Positions 28,265 to 36,943 of a stretch of DNA of 64,000 bases are shown in pieces (within the stretch, counting starts at the first letter, position 1; every line of letters starts with the position of its first letter). The notes beneath the pieces were generated by a model. It was not told the DNA's origin. It ran no database searches and was given only the letters and a program-made list of their open reading frames with translations. The translations under genes and the position numbers were made by a program. Origin of the DNA: Martelella sp. HB161492 (GTDB lineage: Bacteria; Pseudomonadota; Alphaproteobacteria; Rhizobiales; Rhizobiaceae); assembly GCF_013184775.1 (NCBI RefSeq), contig NZ_JAATVV010000004.1, positions 248,001 through 312,000 on the forward strand, read 5' to 3'.

Positions 28265-28591
28265 TCAGGCCGTACGATTCTTTTCTCCATCGGAAAACAG
28301 CGAGCGGCCATTCTGCTCGACGATCTGCTTTCCCTTTTTCAGGCTCCATTCGATCGCCTCATCCTGCGAGGCAAACAGATCGGCACGAATGAACGTACGC
28401 ACCAGCGTTTCGTCGCCGACCTCCTTTTCGATCCGCCCCTTGAGCCGGTACTGCGTTCCCTCGCGCACCGGCTCGGCGAAGATGATGCAATCCTCGTGAA
28501 CGATCGACTGTACCGCCTGATCGTTTTCCTTGCCGCCACTGCCGGCGCCACCGGAAAACATCGAGCCGAGTTTCGAGAAAAACGATGCCAT
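28265..28591 (-). CDS. HlyU family protein
   Basis: The 108-residue protein matches the HlyU family layout: a short glycine-rich N-terminal part (MASFFSKLGSMFSGGAG), then YRLKGRIEKEVGDETLVRTFIRADLFASQDEAIEWSLKKGKQIVEQNGRSLF. HlyU was named as a haemolysin activator in Vibrio, but most alphaproteobacterial members have no tested role. ATG 28591 has AAGGAG seven bases upstream; the longer frame to 28627 is not needed. It stands between the zinc-ribbon gene and the threonine dehydratase. Confidence 0.85.
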   Translation of the reverse strand: MASFFSKLGSMFSGGAGSGGKENDQAVQSIVHEDCIIFAEPVREGTQYRLKGRIEKEVGDETLVRTFIRADLFASQDEAIEWSLKKGKQIVEQNGRSLFSDGEKNRTA

Positions 28592-28686
28592 GCCCTTACT
28601 CCTTTTCACTCCTACATATCCGATCACGTGCAGCCACGCCAGCCCGGCACCGCCTGTCGATGCGCCGAAAGCCTTTCCGGTACAGA

Positions 28687-29952
28687 TCAGATGATCAGAT
28701 TCGCCAGCACGTCATTCTCCGTAATATCCTGATAACGCAGCCCGGCAGCATCGATCTTGTCAAACAGGGTCGCGAAATTTTCAGGACGGGTTGATTCGAT
28801 GCCGATCAGGATCGAACCGAAATTGCGCGCCGATTTCTTCAGATATTCAAACCGGGCGATATCGTCCTCTGGGCCCAGCAGGTTGAGGAAGTCGCGCAAG
28901 GCGCCGGGGCGCTGCGGCAGGCGGAGAATCAGATATTTCTTGATTCCGGCATAGCGCATTGCCCTTTCCTTCACATCGGGCAGGCGTTCGAAATCAAAAT
29001 TGCCGCCGGAGACAATAATGACGATCCGCCGACCTGCGATCCGGTCTTGCGGCAGCAGCGACAACGCCGTCAACGCCAGTGCGCCGGCCGGCTCCAGCAC
29101 CACGCCTTCGACATTCAGCATCTCCGACATGGTGACGCAGATCGCATTTTCCGGCACCAGCATGACCTGATCCGCAGAAAACCGCTTCAGCGCGGCGAAA
29201 TTCGCATCGCCGATGCGGGCGACGGCGGCTCCGTCAACGAAATTGTCGACCTCGTCCAGCGCGACAATCGCCCCTTTTTCCAGCGATTGCTTGAGGCTGG
29301 GGGCGCCAGACGGCTCACAGAAGAGAAAATCCTGCGCCGGCATCTCGTCCGAGAAATAGCCGGTGACACCCGCGGCCAGGCCGCCGCCGCCGACGGGGAT
29401 GATGACGAGATCGGGTTTCCCGCCCGGCTCCGGCCAGGCATCGGCAATCTCGAGCGCGACCGTTGCCTGCCCCTCAATGATGTCGGTGTCGTCAAAGGGC
29501 GGCACCATGATGCCGTCATGTTCGGCGACATAGCGACGCGCGGCGTCATAGCAGACGTCGAAAATGTCGCCGACCAGCTCGATACGGATATTGTCGCCGC
29601 CAAAGGTGCGGGTTTTGTCGATTTTCTGCTGTGGCGTCGTCACCGGCATGAAGATGACACCCGTCACGCCGAAATGGCGGCAGCAATAGGCGAAGCCCTG
29701 GGCGTGATTCCCTGCGGACGCACATGCAAAAACTTTTGTACCGCTCTCCCGCGTCATCGCCTTGCGCATGAAATTGAACGCGCCGCGAATCTTGTAGGAC
29801 CGCACAGGCGTCAGATCTTCACGTTTCAGATAAATCTCGGCACCAAAACGGTTGCTCAGATGGGCATTCAGCTGCAGTGGCGTCGGTTCGAAAATCGCCC
29901 TGAGCGCGTCCCTGGCGGCAATAACCTCGTTGCGCATTATCGTCGTTCCCAT
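28687..29952 (-). CDS. ilvA: Threonine ammonia-lyase (threonine dehydratase)
   Basis: This PLP enzyme deaminates L-threonine to 2-oxobutanoate, the first step to isoleucine. The PLP lysine K54 sits in RSYKIRGAFN, the phosphate loop GGGGLAAG is at 188-195, and SAGNHAQG is at 79-86. At 421 residues it has a single ACT-like regulatory domain (from about residue 328, KKYLILRLPQRPGALRDFL), the Bacillus-like short form rather than the 514-residue E. coli form. It is divergent from trkH, with about 88 bp between start codons. Confidence 0.92.
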   Translation of the reverse strand: MGTTIMRNEVIAARDALRAIFEPTPLQLNAHLSNRFGAEIYLKREDLTPVRSYKIRGAFNFMRKAMTRESGTKVFACASAGNHAQGFAYCCRHFGVTGVIFMPVTTPQQKIDKTRTFGGDNIRIELVGDIFDVCYDAARRYVAEHDGIMVPPFDDTDIIEGQATVALEIADAWPEPGGKPDLVIIPVGGGGLAAGVTGYFSDEMPAQDFLFCEPSGAPSLKQSLEKGAIVALDEVDNFVDGAAVARIGDANFAALKRFSADQVMLVPENAICVTMSEMLNVEGVVLEPAGALALTALSLLPQDRIAGRRIVIIVSGGNFDFERLPDVKERAMRYAGIKKYLILRLPQRPGALRDFLNLLGPEDDIARFEYLKKSARNFGSILIGIESTRPENFATLFDKIDAAGLRYQDITENDVLANLII

Positions 29953-30040
29953 TGAGTTTGTCGTCCCCTCCCGCTATGGCATAGCTTGGAGTAGCAACAA
30001 AGCCCGTTTGTCACGCCAGACTGGCCAGGGAAACGTCCAC

Positions 30041-31495
30041 TTGAACGCCACACTCTTCAGAACCGCTCTTTATATCGCTGCAATTTGCGGCCTTTATCTG
30101 GCTGCAGCCATGTTCGTGCCAGCGATGGCCGACCTTTATTATGCAAGCCCCGATTGGCAGGTTTTCGCCATGTGCGGCTTCATGGTGGGCGGTATCAGCG
30201 CCGTGACCGCCGTTGCCATGCGCGGAAAGCCACCGCCGTTTTCGCGGCGGCTCGGCTTTTTCCTGGTCAACCTTCTCTGGTGTGTCTTTGCCCTTGTCGG
30301 CGCCATTCCGATTTATGTGGCGCATAAGGAGCTGACCTTTGCCCAGGCGATCTTCGAATCGGTTTCGGCAATCACCACCACCGGTTCGACCGTGCTGTCC
30401 GGCCTTGATCACACCCCGCCCGGCCTGCTGATCTGGCGTTCGCTGCTGCAATGGATGGGCGGTATCGGTATCGTCGCGCTCGGCCTCTTCATCCTGCCAT
30501 TCCTGCGGATCGGCGGCATGGCCTTCTTCAAGATGGAATCATCAGACACCGGCGACAAGCCTTTTGCCCGCATGGCAAGTTTCACCCGCGCCTTCTTCGC
30601 CATCTATATCGGCATCACGATCCTCTGTGCGATCGCCTATGACGTCGCCGGCATGTCGCATTTCGACGCCATCAACCACGCCTTCACAACCGTGGCGACC
30701 GGTGGCTTCTCCACCCATGATGCATCATTCGGCTATTTCCATTCGTCGACGATCGACTGGATCGGCACGTTTTTCATGACGATCTGCAGCCTGCCCTTCT
30801 CGATCCTGATCCTGTTCGTCGTGCGCGGCCGGCTTGATTCGCTGCGCGATCCACAGATCATGCTGTTCCTGCTCTATCTGGCGGGCGCGGCGATGCTGAT
30901 CGCGATTTTCGTCACACTGAAGGGCGAAATGCCCTTTGGCGATGCCCTGACACAGAGCTTCTTCAGTGTCGCTTCGATCGTCTCGACAACAGGTTTTGCC
31001 TCTTCCGACTACACCGCATGGGGCAATTTCGTCATCATCGTCGTGCTTTTCCTGACATTCATGGGCGGCTGCTCGGGATCGACGGCAGGGGGCATCAAAT
31101 CCTACCGTTTCCTGATCATTTTCAACATGCTCCAGACCGGCATGAAACGGCTGATCTATCCCAACGCCGTCTATTCGGTGCGCTACGGCAAGCTGACCGT
31201 CGATGCGGAAACCCAGCGCGCCGTCGCGATGTTCTTCTGTGCCTATATTCTGCTCTGGGCGCTTGGCAGCATGATCATGGGGGCGATGGGCTATGATCTG
31301 GTCACCGCCACATCCTCCGTGCTGACGGCATTGTCGAATGTCGGCCCCGGACTCGGCAATATTGTCGGCCCGTCCGGCAATTTCTCGAGCTTCCATGACC
31401 CGGAGCTTTACCTCCTGTCGCTGATGATGCTGCTTGGCCGTCTGGAGATCCTGACGGTCATGGTGATCCTCATGCCGATGTACTGGCGCGGCTGA
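30041..31495 (+). CDS. trkH: TrkH family potassium uptake protein (TTG start)
   Basis: TrkH is the channel-like membrane subunit of Trk potassium uptake and works with cytoplasmic TrkA. The four selectivity-filter segments are seen: TTTGST (112-117), ATGGFS (219-224), STTGFA (315-320) and NVGPGL (433-438). The protein has 484 residues, normal for the family. The open frame begins at 29852, but that would overlap ilvA. The TTG at 30041, with CAGGGA ten bases upstream, gives the expected N-terminus. No trkA gene lies nearby. Confidence 0.9.
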   Translation: MNATLFRTALYIAAICGLYLAAAMFVPAMADLYYASPDWQVFAMCGFMVGGISAVTAVAMRGKPPPFSRRLGFFLVNLLWCVFALVGAIPIYVAHKELTFAQAIFESVSAITTTGSTVLSGLDHTPPGLLIWRSLLQWMGGIGIVALGLFILPFLRIGGMAFFKMESSDTGDKPFARMASFTRAFFAIYIGITILCAIAYDVAGMSHFDAINHAFTTVATGGFSTHDASFGYFHSSTIDWIGTFFMTICSLPFSILILFVVRGRLDSLRDPQIMLFLLYLAGAAMLIAIFVTLKGEMPFGDALTQSFFSVASIVSTTGFASSDYTAWGNFVIIVVLFLTFMGGCSGSTAGGIKSYRFLIIFNMLQTGMKRLIYPNAVYSVRYGKLTVDAETQRAVAMFFCAYILLWALGSMIMGAMGYDLVTATSSVLTALSNVGPGLGNIVGPSGNFSSFHDPELYLLSLMMLLGRLEILTVMVILMPMYWRG

Positions 31496-31505
31496 GAACT
31501 GTGGA

Positions 31506-31528
31506 TTGAGGCCCTCTGACGGCCTCAA
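31506..31528 (+). terminator. Hairpin after trkH, possible terminator
   Basis: TTGAGGCC-CTCTGAC-GGCCTCAA is an 8-bp perfect stem 10 bases after the trkH stop. It has no T tract, so termination is uncertain. Confidence 0.4.
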
Positions 31529-31625
31529 AGCCCCGTCCGGGCGGGAATTTCCGTTCGCCTCCCGGACGATCTTGGGCTATTGAAACGACAAACGAAGTGT
31601 AAACAAAGCGGGACCGCGGAACCTG

Positions 31626-33860
31626 ATGACCCTTTCCAACAGCCAGGCCATAACCCCGGAGCTCATTGCCGCCCACGGACTGAAGCCGGAAGAGTATGAA
31701 CGTATTCTCGAGCTGATCGGCCGTGAGCCAAGCTTCACAGAACTCGGCATCTTTTCGGCCATGTGGAACGAGCATTGCTCCTACAAGTCATCAAAGCGCT
31801 GGCTGAGAACCCTGCCGACCACCGGCCGCCGGGTCATCCAGGGCCCTGGCGAGAATGCCGGTGTTGTCGACATCAACGACGGCGATTGCGTCGTCTTCAA
31901 GATGGAAAGCCACAACCACCCGTCCTATATCGAACCCTATCAGGGGGCAGCGACCGGTGTTGGCGGCATTCTGCGCGACATCTTCACCATGGGTGCCCGC
32001 CCCGTTGCCGCCATGAATGCCCTGCGCTTCGGTGCGCCGGATCACCCCAAGACCCGCCGCCTTGTTTCCGGCGTCGTTGCCGGTGTCGGCGGCTATGGCA
32101 ATTCCTTCGGCGTGCCGACCGTCGGCGGCGAAGTTGAGTTCGATGCCCGCTATAACGGCAATATCCTCGTCAACGCCTTTGCCGCAGGACTGGCAAAGAG
32201 CGATGCGATCTTCCTGTCGGAGGCCAAGGGCGTCGGCCTTCCGGTCGTCTATCTCGGTGCCAAGACCGGGCGCGACGGCGTCGGCGGTGCCACAATGGCC
32301 TCGGCCGAATTTGACGAGCAGATCGAAGAGAAGCGTCCCACCGTCCAGGTCGGCGACCCCTTCACCGAAAAATGCCTGCTGGAAGCCTGCATGGAGCTGA
32401 TGCAGACCGGCGCCGTGATCGCGATCCAGGACATGGGCGCTGCCGGGCTGACCTGTTCTGCCGTTGAAATGGGTGCCAAGGGCAATCTCGGTATTGAGCT
32501 CGATCTCGACAAGGTGCCGGTGCGCGAAGAACGCATGACGGCCTATGAGATGATGCTTTCGGAAAGCCAGGAGCGCATGCTCATGGTGCTGTCGCCGGAA
32601 AAGGAAGATGAGGCCAAGGCGATCTTCGTCAAATGGGGTCTCGATTTCGCCATTGTCGGCAAGACCACAGATGACCTGCGCTTCCGCGTCCTGCATCAGG
32701 GCGATGAGGTTGCCAATCTTCCGATCAAGGATCTCGGCGATCAGGCGCCCGAATATGACCGCCCCTGGCGCGAGCCGGACAGCCGTGGCCCCCTGCCCTC
32801 CCATCTGGTCGAGGTGCCGGAAGACTACAACGCCGCACTGGTGAAACTTGTCGGCGGGCCGAACCAGTCGAGCCGGCGCTGGGTCTATGAGCAATATGAC
32901 ACGCTGATCCAGGGCAATTCGCTGCAGCTTCCCGGCGGCGATGCCGGCGTGGTCCGCGTCGACGGCCATCCGACCAAGGCACTTGCCTTCACATGCGACG
33001 TGACGCCGCATTATGTCGAGGCCGATCCGTTTGAGGGCGGCAAGCAGGCGGTTGCCGAGTGCTGGCGCAACCTGACGGCCACCGGCGCCGAGCCGCTTGC
33101 CGTGACCGACAACCTGAATTTCGGCAATCCGGAAAAGCCGGAAATCATGGGGACCTTCGTCAAGGCCATCCAGGGCATCGGCGCAGCCTGCGAGGCGCTT
33201 TCCTTCCCGATCGTTTCCGGCAATGTGTCACTCTATAACGAGACCAATGGCGAAGCGATCCTGCCGACGCCGACCATCGGCGCAGTCGGCCTGCTGACCG
33301 ACTGGCGCAACATGGCCCGGATCGGCTCCTACGAGGATGGCGACCAGCTGATCATGATCGGCACGGATGGCGAACATCTCGGAGCCACGGCCTACCTGCG
33401 CGAATATCTCGGTCGCCTTGACGGCCCGCCGCCCGCGGTTGACCTGCATGCCGAGCGCCGCAATGGCGACTTTGTCCGCTCGATCATCGCCAATGGCCAG
33501 GTCAAGGCCTGCCACGACCTCTCTGCCGGCGGCCTTGCCGTCGCGCTGGCCGAGATGTGCATGGCAAGTGGAATTGGCCTCAAGATCAGCCTCAGTGAAA
33601 GCCGCGGCCTGCCGCATGCGCTGCTCTTCGGTGAAGATCAGGCCCGCTATGTGATCGCGGTTCCAGCCGAGCTTGGCAATTTCATCTGCGCCTCTGCCGA
33701 AGGCGTCGGCGTTCCGTTCCGCCGTCTCGGTACGGCAGGCGGCACGAGGCTCGAGATCGACGATCTGATTTCACTTGAAATAGATGCGTTGCGGACCGCC
33801 CATGAATCGTGGTTTCCTCACTTCATGGATGATGCCCCCCAAAAGGCCGAGCCGGCCTGA
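31626..33860 (+). CDS. purL: Phosphoribosylformylglycinamidine synthase subunit PurL
   Basis: PurL is the ATP-dependent synthetase subunit that converts FGAR to FGAM in purine synthesis. The 744-residue protein is the small form that works with separate PurQ and PurS. The catalytic histidine H50 lies in [12 protein letters not shown]. Other typical blocks are [24 protein letters not shown] and [12 protein letters not shown]. The second half repeats the fold with [20 protein letters not shown] 31626 has only a weak ribosome site. It is followed 44 bp later by bolA. Confidence 0.96.
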   Translation: MTLSNSQAITPELIAAHGLKPEEYERILELIGREPSFTELGIFSAMWNEHCSYKSSKRWLRTLPTTGRRVIQGPGENAGVVDINDGDCVVFKMESHNHPSYIEPYQGAATGVGGILRDIFTMGARPVAAMNALRFGAPDHPKTRRLVSGVVAGVGGYGNSFGVPTVGGEVEFDARYNGNILVNAFAAGLAKSDAIFLSEAKGVGLPVVYLGAKTGRDGVGGATMASAEFDEQIEEKRPTVQVGDPFTEKCLLEACMELMQTGAVIAIQDMGAAGLTCSAVEMGAKGNLGIELDLDKVPVREERMTAYEMMLSESQERMLMVLSPEKEDEAKAIFVKWGLDFAIVGKTTDDLRFRVLHQGDEVANLPIKDLGDQAPEYDRPWREPDSRGPLPSHLVEVPEDYNAALVKLVGGPNQSSRRWVYEQYDTLIQGNSLQLPGGDAGVVRVDGHPTKALAFTCDVTPHYVEADPFEGGKQAVAECWRNLTATGAEPLAVTDNLNFGNPEKPEIMGTFVKAIQGIGAACEALSFPIVSGNVSLYNETNGEAILPTPTIGAVGLLTDWRNMARIGSYEDGDQLIMIGTDGEHLGATAYLREYLGRLDGPPPAVDLHAERRNGDFVRSIIANGQVKACHDLSAGGLAVALAEMCMASGIGLKISLSESRGLPHALLFGEDQARYVIAVPAELGNFICASAEGVGVPFRRLGTAGGTRLEIDDLISLEIDALRTAHESWFPHFMDDAPQKAEPA

Positions 33861-33904
33861 AACCGACCCGGCCTCAAGGCACGAAATAACAAGGAGACTG
33901 AACC

Positions 33905-34138
33905 ATGGCGATGACGGCTGGCGACATTGAAGACATGATCAAGGCGGGAATTCCGGGCGCAAAGGTCACCATTCGCGACCTTGCCGGCGACGGCGATCAT
34001 TTTGCTGCCGAAGTTGTGGCCGAGGCATTCCGTGGCAAGACCCGCGTTCAGCAGCATCAGATGGTCTATGAAGCGCTTCAGGGAAATATGGGCGATGTCT
34101 TGCACGCCCTCGCCCTGCAGACATCAGCCCCGGCGTGA
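33905..34138 (+). CDS. BolA family protein
   Basis: This 77-residue BolA-like protein has the class II fold order and the conserved stretch GDGDHFAAEVVAEAFRGKTRVQQHQMVYEAL. The histidine H32 matches the ligand position used for a shared [2Fe-2S] cluster with CGFS glutaredoxins. The ATG follows AAGGAGACTGAACC. The monothiol glutaredoxin gene lies 0.7 kb downstream on the same strand, a partnership known from many genomes. It is closest to the IbaG/YrbA group, judged by length. Confidence 0.9.
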   Translation: MAMTAGDIEDMIKAGIPGAKVTIRDLAGDGDHFAAEVVAEAFRGKTRVQQHQMVYEALQGNMGDVLHALALQTSAPA

Positions 34139-34142
34139 ACCA

Positions 34143-34697
34143 ATGGCGCGGCGGGGTCTCATTTGCCTGACAGCCGCCGCCCTTCTTGGCACAGTTGTGG
34201 CAACCACGGCTGCGGCAGAACCAGACTGCCATGCAAATGATCGCTATCGGGTTGCCGTTCAGCCGCACCAGAGCACACCAGGCGAACGCTTCGCGGTCGT
34301 TCCCGTCAACGCGGCGACACAGGGCCTGCCCTGCCGCTTTGAAGACGACGGGAACGCCGTCATCATCGGATCGGATGATGATCCACTATGGTTTGCCGGG
34401 CTTTCCGGCGACTATCTTGTCGCAACCCGCTCCACCGGCCCCGAGGGCGATCTTGTGGTCTTTCAGCTCGAATCCGGAGAAAAGATACTCGATCGGCCAG
34501 CCGGCGATTTTTCGCTGGAGGACGACGCACTCAGTTTCTGGCAGCGACAGAGACCGGCAGTGACGGGCGAATGCCCGGCGCTCGCAGAGGACGAAAAGGC
34601 CGGTCTTTCGATCGTCATCGAAACGCAGATCCGCTTTGATTTCGTCACGCTGACGCCGCAGGAAACGGGTGAAATCCGCTGCGCAGCGGTGCAGTAA
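34143..34697 (+). CDS. Hypothetical secreted protein between bolA and grxD
   Basis: The 184-residue protein starts MARRGLICLTAAALLGTVVATTAAAEPDC, a clear signal peptide with probable cleavage after AAA at residues 23-25. The mature part is acidic, has cysteines near 29, 63, 140 and 180 that could pair, and contains blocks such as GNAVIIGSDDDPLWFAGLSGDYL. I recognise no family. It begins 4 bp after the bolA stop and so is probably co-transcribed. The open frame extends further upstream only as a shadow of bolA. Confidence 0.72.
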   Translation: MARRGLICLTAAALLGTVVATTAAAEPDCHANDRYRVAVQPHQSTPGERFAVVPVNAATQGLPCRFEDDGNAVIIGSDDDPLWFAGLSGDYLVATRSTGPEGDLVVFQLESGEKILDRPAGDFSLEDDALSFWQRQRPAVTGECPALAEDEKAGLSIVIETQIRFDFVTLTPQETGEIRCAAVQ

Positions 34698-34730
34698 TGT
34701 GACGAAAGTCAGCATCGTGACCAGACGTTC

Positions 34731-34759
34731 TTGCTCAAAAGACGGATGGGTCATATATA
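34731..34759 (+). promoter_or_regulatory. Promoter of grxD
   Basis: TTGCTC (34731-34736), a 17-base spacer and TATATA (34754-34759) form a good sigma70-type promoter about 58 bases before the grxD start codon. Confidence 0.6.
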
Positions 34760-34816
34760 GTAGTTGACAAATCTCAGGCCGGCGGGCCTTGAACCCGCTG
34801 TGAAAGGATCATTTTC

Positions 34817-35152
34817 ATGAGTGATATTCAGGACGCCATCAAGAGCGAAGTCGACAGCAATGACGTCGTACTGTTCATGAAGGGAACGCCGCAGTTCCCG
34901 CAATGTGGCTTTTCCGGTCAGGTCGTTCAGATTCTGGATTACCTCGGTGTTCCGTATAAAGGCATCAATGTGCTTGCCGACGCCGACCTGCGTCAGGGCA
35001 TCAAGGATTTTTCCAACTGGCCGACCATTCCGCAGCTTTATGTGAAAGGCGAATTCATCGGCGGTTGCGACATTGTGCGCGAAATGTTCCAGGCTGGCGA
35101 ATTGCAGGAATTCATGGGCTCGAAGGGCATCACGGTCAGCGGCGCTGCCTGA
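34817..35152 (+). CDS. grxD: Monothiol glutaredoxin, Grx4 family
   Basis: The CGFS motif at residues 30-33 and the glutathione-binding segment [23 protein letters not shown] mark a monothiol glutaredoxin that carries [2Fe-2S] clusters with glutathione. The protein has 111 residues, the normal single-domain size. GAAAGGATC precedes the ATG. It is clustered with the BolA-family gene, consistent with a Grx4-BolA heterocomplex in iron-sulfur trafficking or iron sensing. Confidence 0.95.
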   Translation: MSDIQDAIKSEVDSNDVVLFMKGTPQFPQCGFSGQVVQILDYLGVPYKGINVLADADLRQGIKDFSNWPTIPQLYVKGEFIGGCDIVREMFQAGELQEFMGSKGITVSGAA

Positions 35153-35334
35153 TTCCCAAACAATCTGCATGACCATGACCTGACTGCCGCCTCGTTGCCC
35201 GACCTGGCGGCAGAACGTTATTTCCGTTCCGTGGCCGATATCGCTGACAAGCGCCTGTCACACAAGGCGACCATAAGAGCGGCAGCAGACCAGACGACCA
35301 CCGGCATCCGCAGACCTCGGCCGGCGGGCCTTTG

Positions 35335-35448
35335 ACGATAGAATGGCATATCGGATGGATATGCCGGGAAGCGGTTCCTGGGGGGAGCCTCCGGATCTAT
35401 TGCAAAAAGATCAACAACAGGCGCTGTGCCAAACAGCGCCTTGTTTTT
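35335..35448 (+). ncRNA. Candidate small RNA or structured leader between grxD and the MFS gene
   Basis: The stretch contains a GGCATATC/GATATGCC hairpin (about 35343-35364), a GGTTCC/GGAGCC-type fold with CCTGGGGGGAGCC, and a terminator stem GGCGCTG/CAGCGCC (35420-35440) followed by TTGTTTTT. TTGACG lies just upstream near 35331. The terminator ends only 16 bases before the start codon of the next gene, so this is either an independent small RNA or an attenuating leader. I cannot assign a family. Confidence 0.45.
35416..35448 (+). terminator. Rho-independent terminator just before an MFS gene
   Basis: ACA-GGCGCTG (35418-35426), a 7-base loop and CAGCGCC (35434-35440) with TTGT, then five T residues, end at 35448. 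It closes the grxD-side transcript or the small RNA candidate. Confidence 0.75.
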
Positions 35449-35463
35449 CCTTGGGATATTTCA

Positions 35464-36714
35464 GTGACTGACACGACACAACGAATTTCGCCTGCCGCGC
35501 ATCTGGCGCCTGGAAAGTGGGAACTGGTCGCCATGATGGCGATGCTGATGGCGCTCAACGCACTTGCCATCGATATCATGCTGCCCGGACTGCAGCAGAT
35601 CGGTGCCTCGCTGGGGGTCGCGGATGAAAACAGCCGGCAGTTCATCGTCACCGCCTATGTCTTCGGTTTCGGCATTGCCCAGATTGCCTACGGACCGATC
35701 TCGGACCGGTTCGGCCGCAAGAAGCCGCTTCTGGTCGGCCTTGCAATCTATTTCATCGGTGCTGTGCTGTGCGCCTTCTCGCCGAGCTTTGGCCTGCTGC
35801 TGGCAGTACGCTTCTTTCAGGGTCTGGGTGCTGCGGCGACCCGCGTCATCTCCGTATCGGTTGTCCGCGACCTGCATGGCGGCCGCGCCATGGCCGAGAT
35901 CATGTCGCTGATCATGATGGTCTTCATGATCGTGCCGATCATTGCACCGTCACTCGGCCAGATCATCATGATCTTCGGCGAGTGGCACCTGATCTTCATC
36001 TTCCTCGGAACCGCAGCGCTCATCAACATCGTCTGGGTTTCGCTGCGGCTGCCGGAAACGCAGCATCCCGAAGATGTCACCCCGCTGACGCCGAAAGCCG
36101 TCGGCCACAGCTTCTATCTGGTTCTGTCGAACCGCACGGCGCTGTTCTACACGCTGGCAACCACCTTCGTCATGGGCTGCATCTTCGGCTTCGTCACCTC
36201 GGCCCAGCAGGTCTTTGTCGAGGTCTTCGGCCTTGGCACACTGTTCCCGCTCGCCTTTGCCGGCGTCGGTGTGGTCATGGCAAGCTCCTCGCTGCTGAAC
36301 TCGCGCATCGTCGGCAAGCTTGGCATGCGCCGCCTTTCGCATGCAGCGATGATCGGCTTTGCCGTCACCAACGGCATCTGGTTGGTGCTTGATCTGGTCT
36401 TCGCCGGCACCATGCCTTTCTTCCTGTTCTACATCATCTTCCTCGCCGCCTGGTTCCAGTTCGGCTGGATCGGTGCGAATTTCAACTCGCTGGCGATGGA
36501 ACCGCTCGGCCATGTCGCCGGTGCTGCCTCCTCCATTCTCGGCTTCGCCTCGACGGCTGGTTCCGCCCTGCTCGGAAGCTTCATCGGCCTGTCCTATAAC
36601 GGTACGACGACACCGATGGTCACCGGCTTCTTCATCTTTGCCGTGCTCGCACTGGTGATGACGCTGATTGCCGAGAAGGGCAAATTGTTCCAGCCGCACA
36701 ACCAGCCGGTTTGA
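35464..36714 (+). CDS. MFS transporter, Bcr/CflA drug-resistance family, copy 1
   Basis: The 416-residue membrane protein has 12 segments. The Bcr/CflA features include NALAIDIMLPGLQQIG in segment 1, the loop GPISDRFGRKKPLL (motif A) and TRVISVSVVRDL. It is predicted to export drugs or metabolites by proton antiport; the substrate is unknown. The start is a GTG at 35464 (VTDTTQRISP), since the frame further upstream crosses a terminator. The tandem gene at 36944-38188 is a close paralogue in length and sequence. Confidence 0.87.
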   Translation: MTDTTQRISPAAHLAPGKWELVAMMAMLMALNALAIDIMLPGLQQIGASLGVADENSRQFIVTAYVFGFGIAQIAYGPISDRFGRKKPLLVGLAIYFIGAVLCAFSPSFGLLLAVRFFQGLGAAATRVISVSVVRDLHGGRAMAEIMSLIMMVFMIVPIIAPSLGQIIMIFGEWHLIFIFLGTAALINIVWVSLRLPETQHPEDVTPLTPKAVGHSFYLVLSNRTALFYTLATTFVMGCIFGFVTSAQQVFVEVFGLGTLFPLAFAGVGVVMASSSLLNSRIVGKLGMRRLSHAAMIGFAVTNGIWLVLDLVFAGTMPFFLFYIIFLAAWFQFGWIGANFNSLAMEPLGHVAGAASSILGFASTAGSALLGSFIGLSYNGTTTPMVTGFFIFAVLALVMTLIAEKGKLFQPHNQPV

Positions 36715-36798
36715 AACTGGCGAAAGCCGCGCCCTGCCCTCGTTGCGCTTTGTCAATTCCGCTGTGTGCGCGCCCATTCGCAAGACATAAAACATCCC

Positions 36799-36834
36799 GG
36801 TACCGGCCGTTATCACAACGGTCGGTACCTTTTT
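36799..36834 (+). terminator. Rho-independent terminator between the two MFS genes
   Basis: GGTACCGGCCGTT (36799-36811) pairs with AACGGTCGGTACC (36817-36829), with one G-T pair, around a short loop and is followed by TTTTT. It separates the two tandem transporter genes into independent units. Confidence 0.85.
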
Positions 36835-36943
36835 CAGCGGGCACAATGTGCTATGAAGATGAGACCGGATGCGCGACACCGCTCTATTGTCCGGTCCCCA
36901 TCACCCCGGAGGCGCGCCTGCGTGCCTTCTTCAGGAATTCGTC

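Noticed and set aside
30041-31495. Longer trkH start at 29852
   Set aside because: It would overlap the ilvA 5' end on the opposite strand and add about 63 residues not expected in TrkH; the TTG at 30041 gives the family N-terminus.
35335-35448. Assignment of the grxD-MFS RNA candidate to a named rhizobial small RNA family (for example MmgR/alpha-r8)
   Set aside because: The context felt familiar, but I could not confirm the sequence or synteny from memory, so no name is given.
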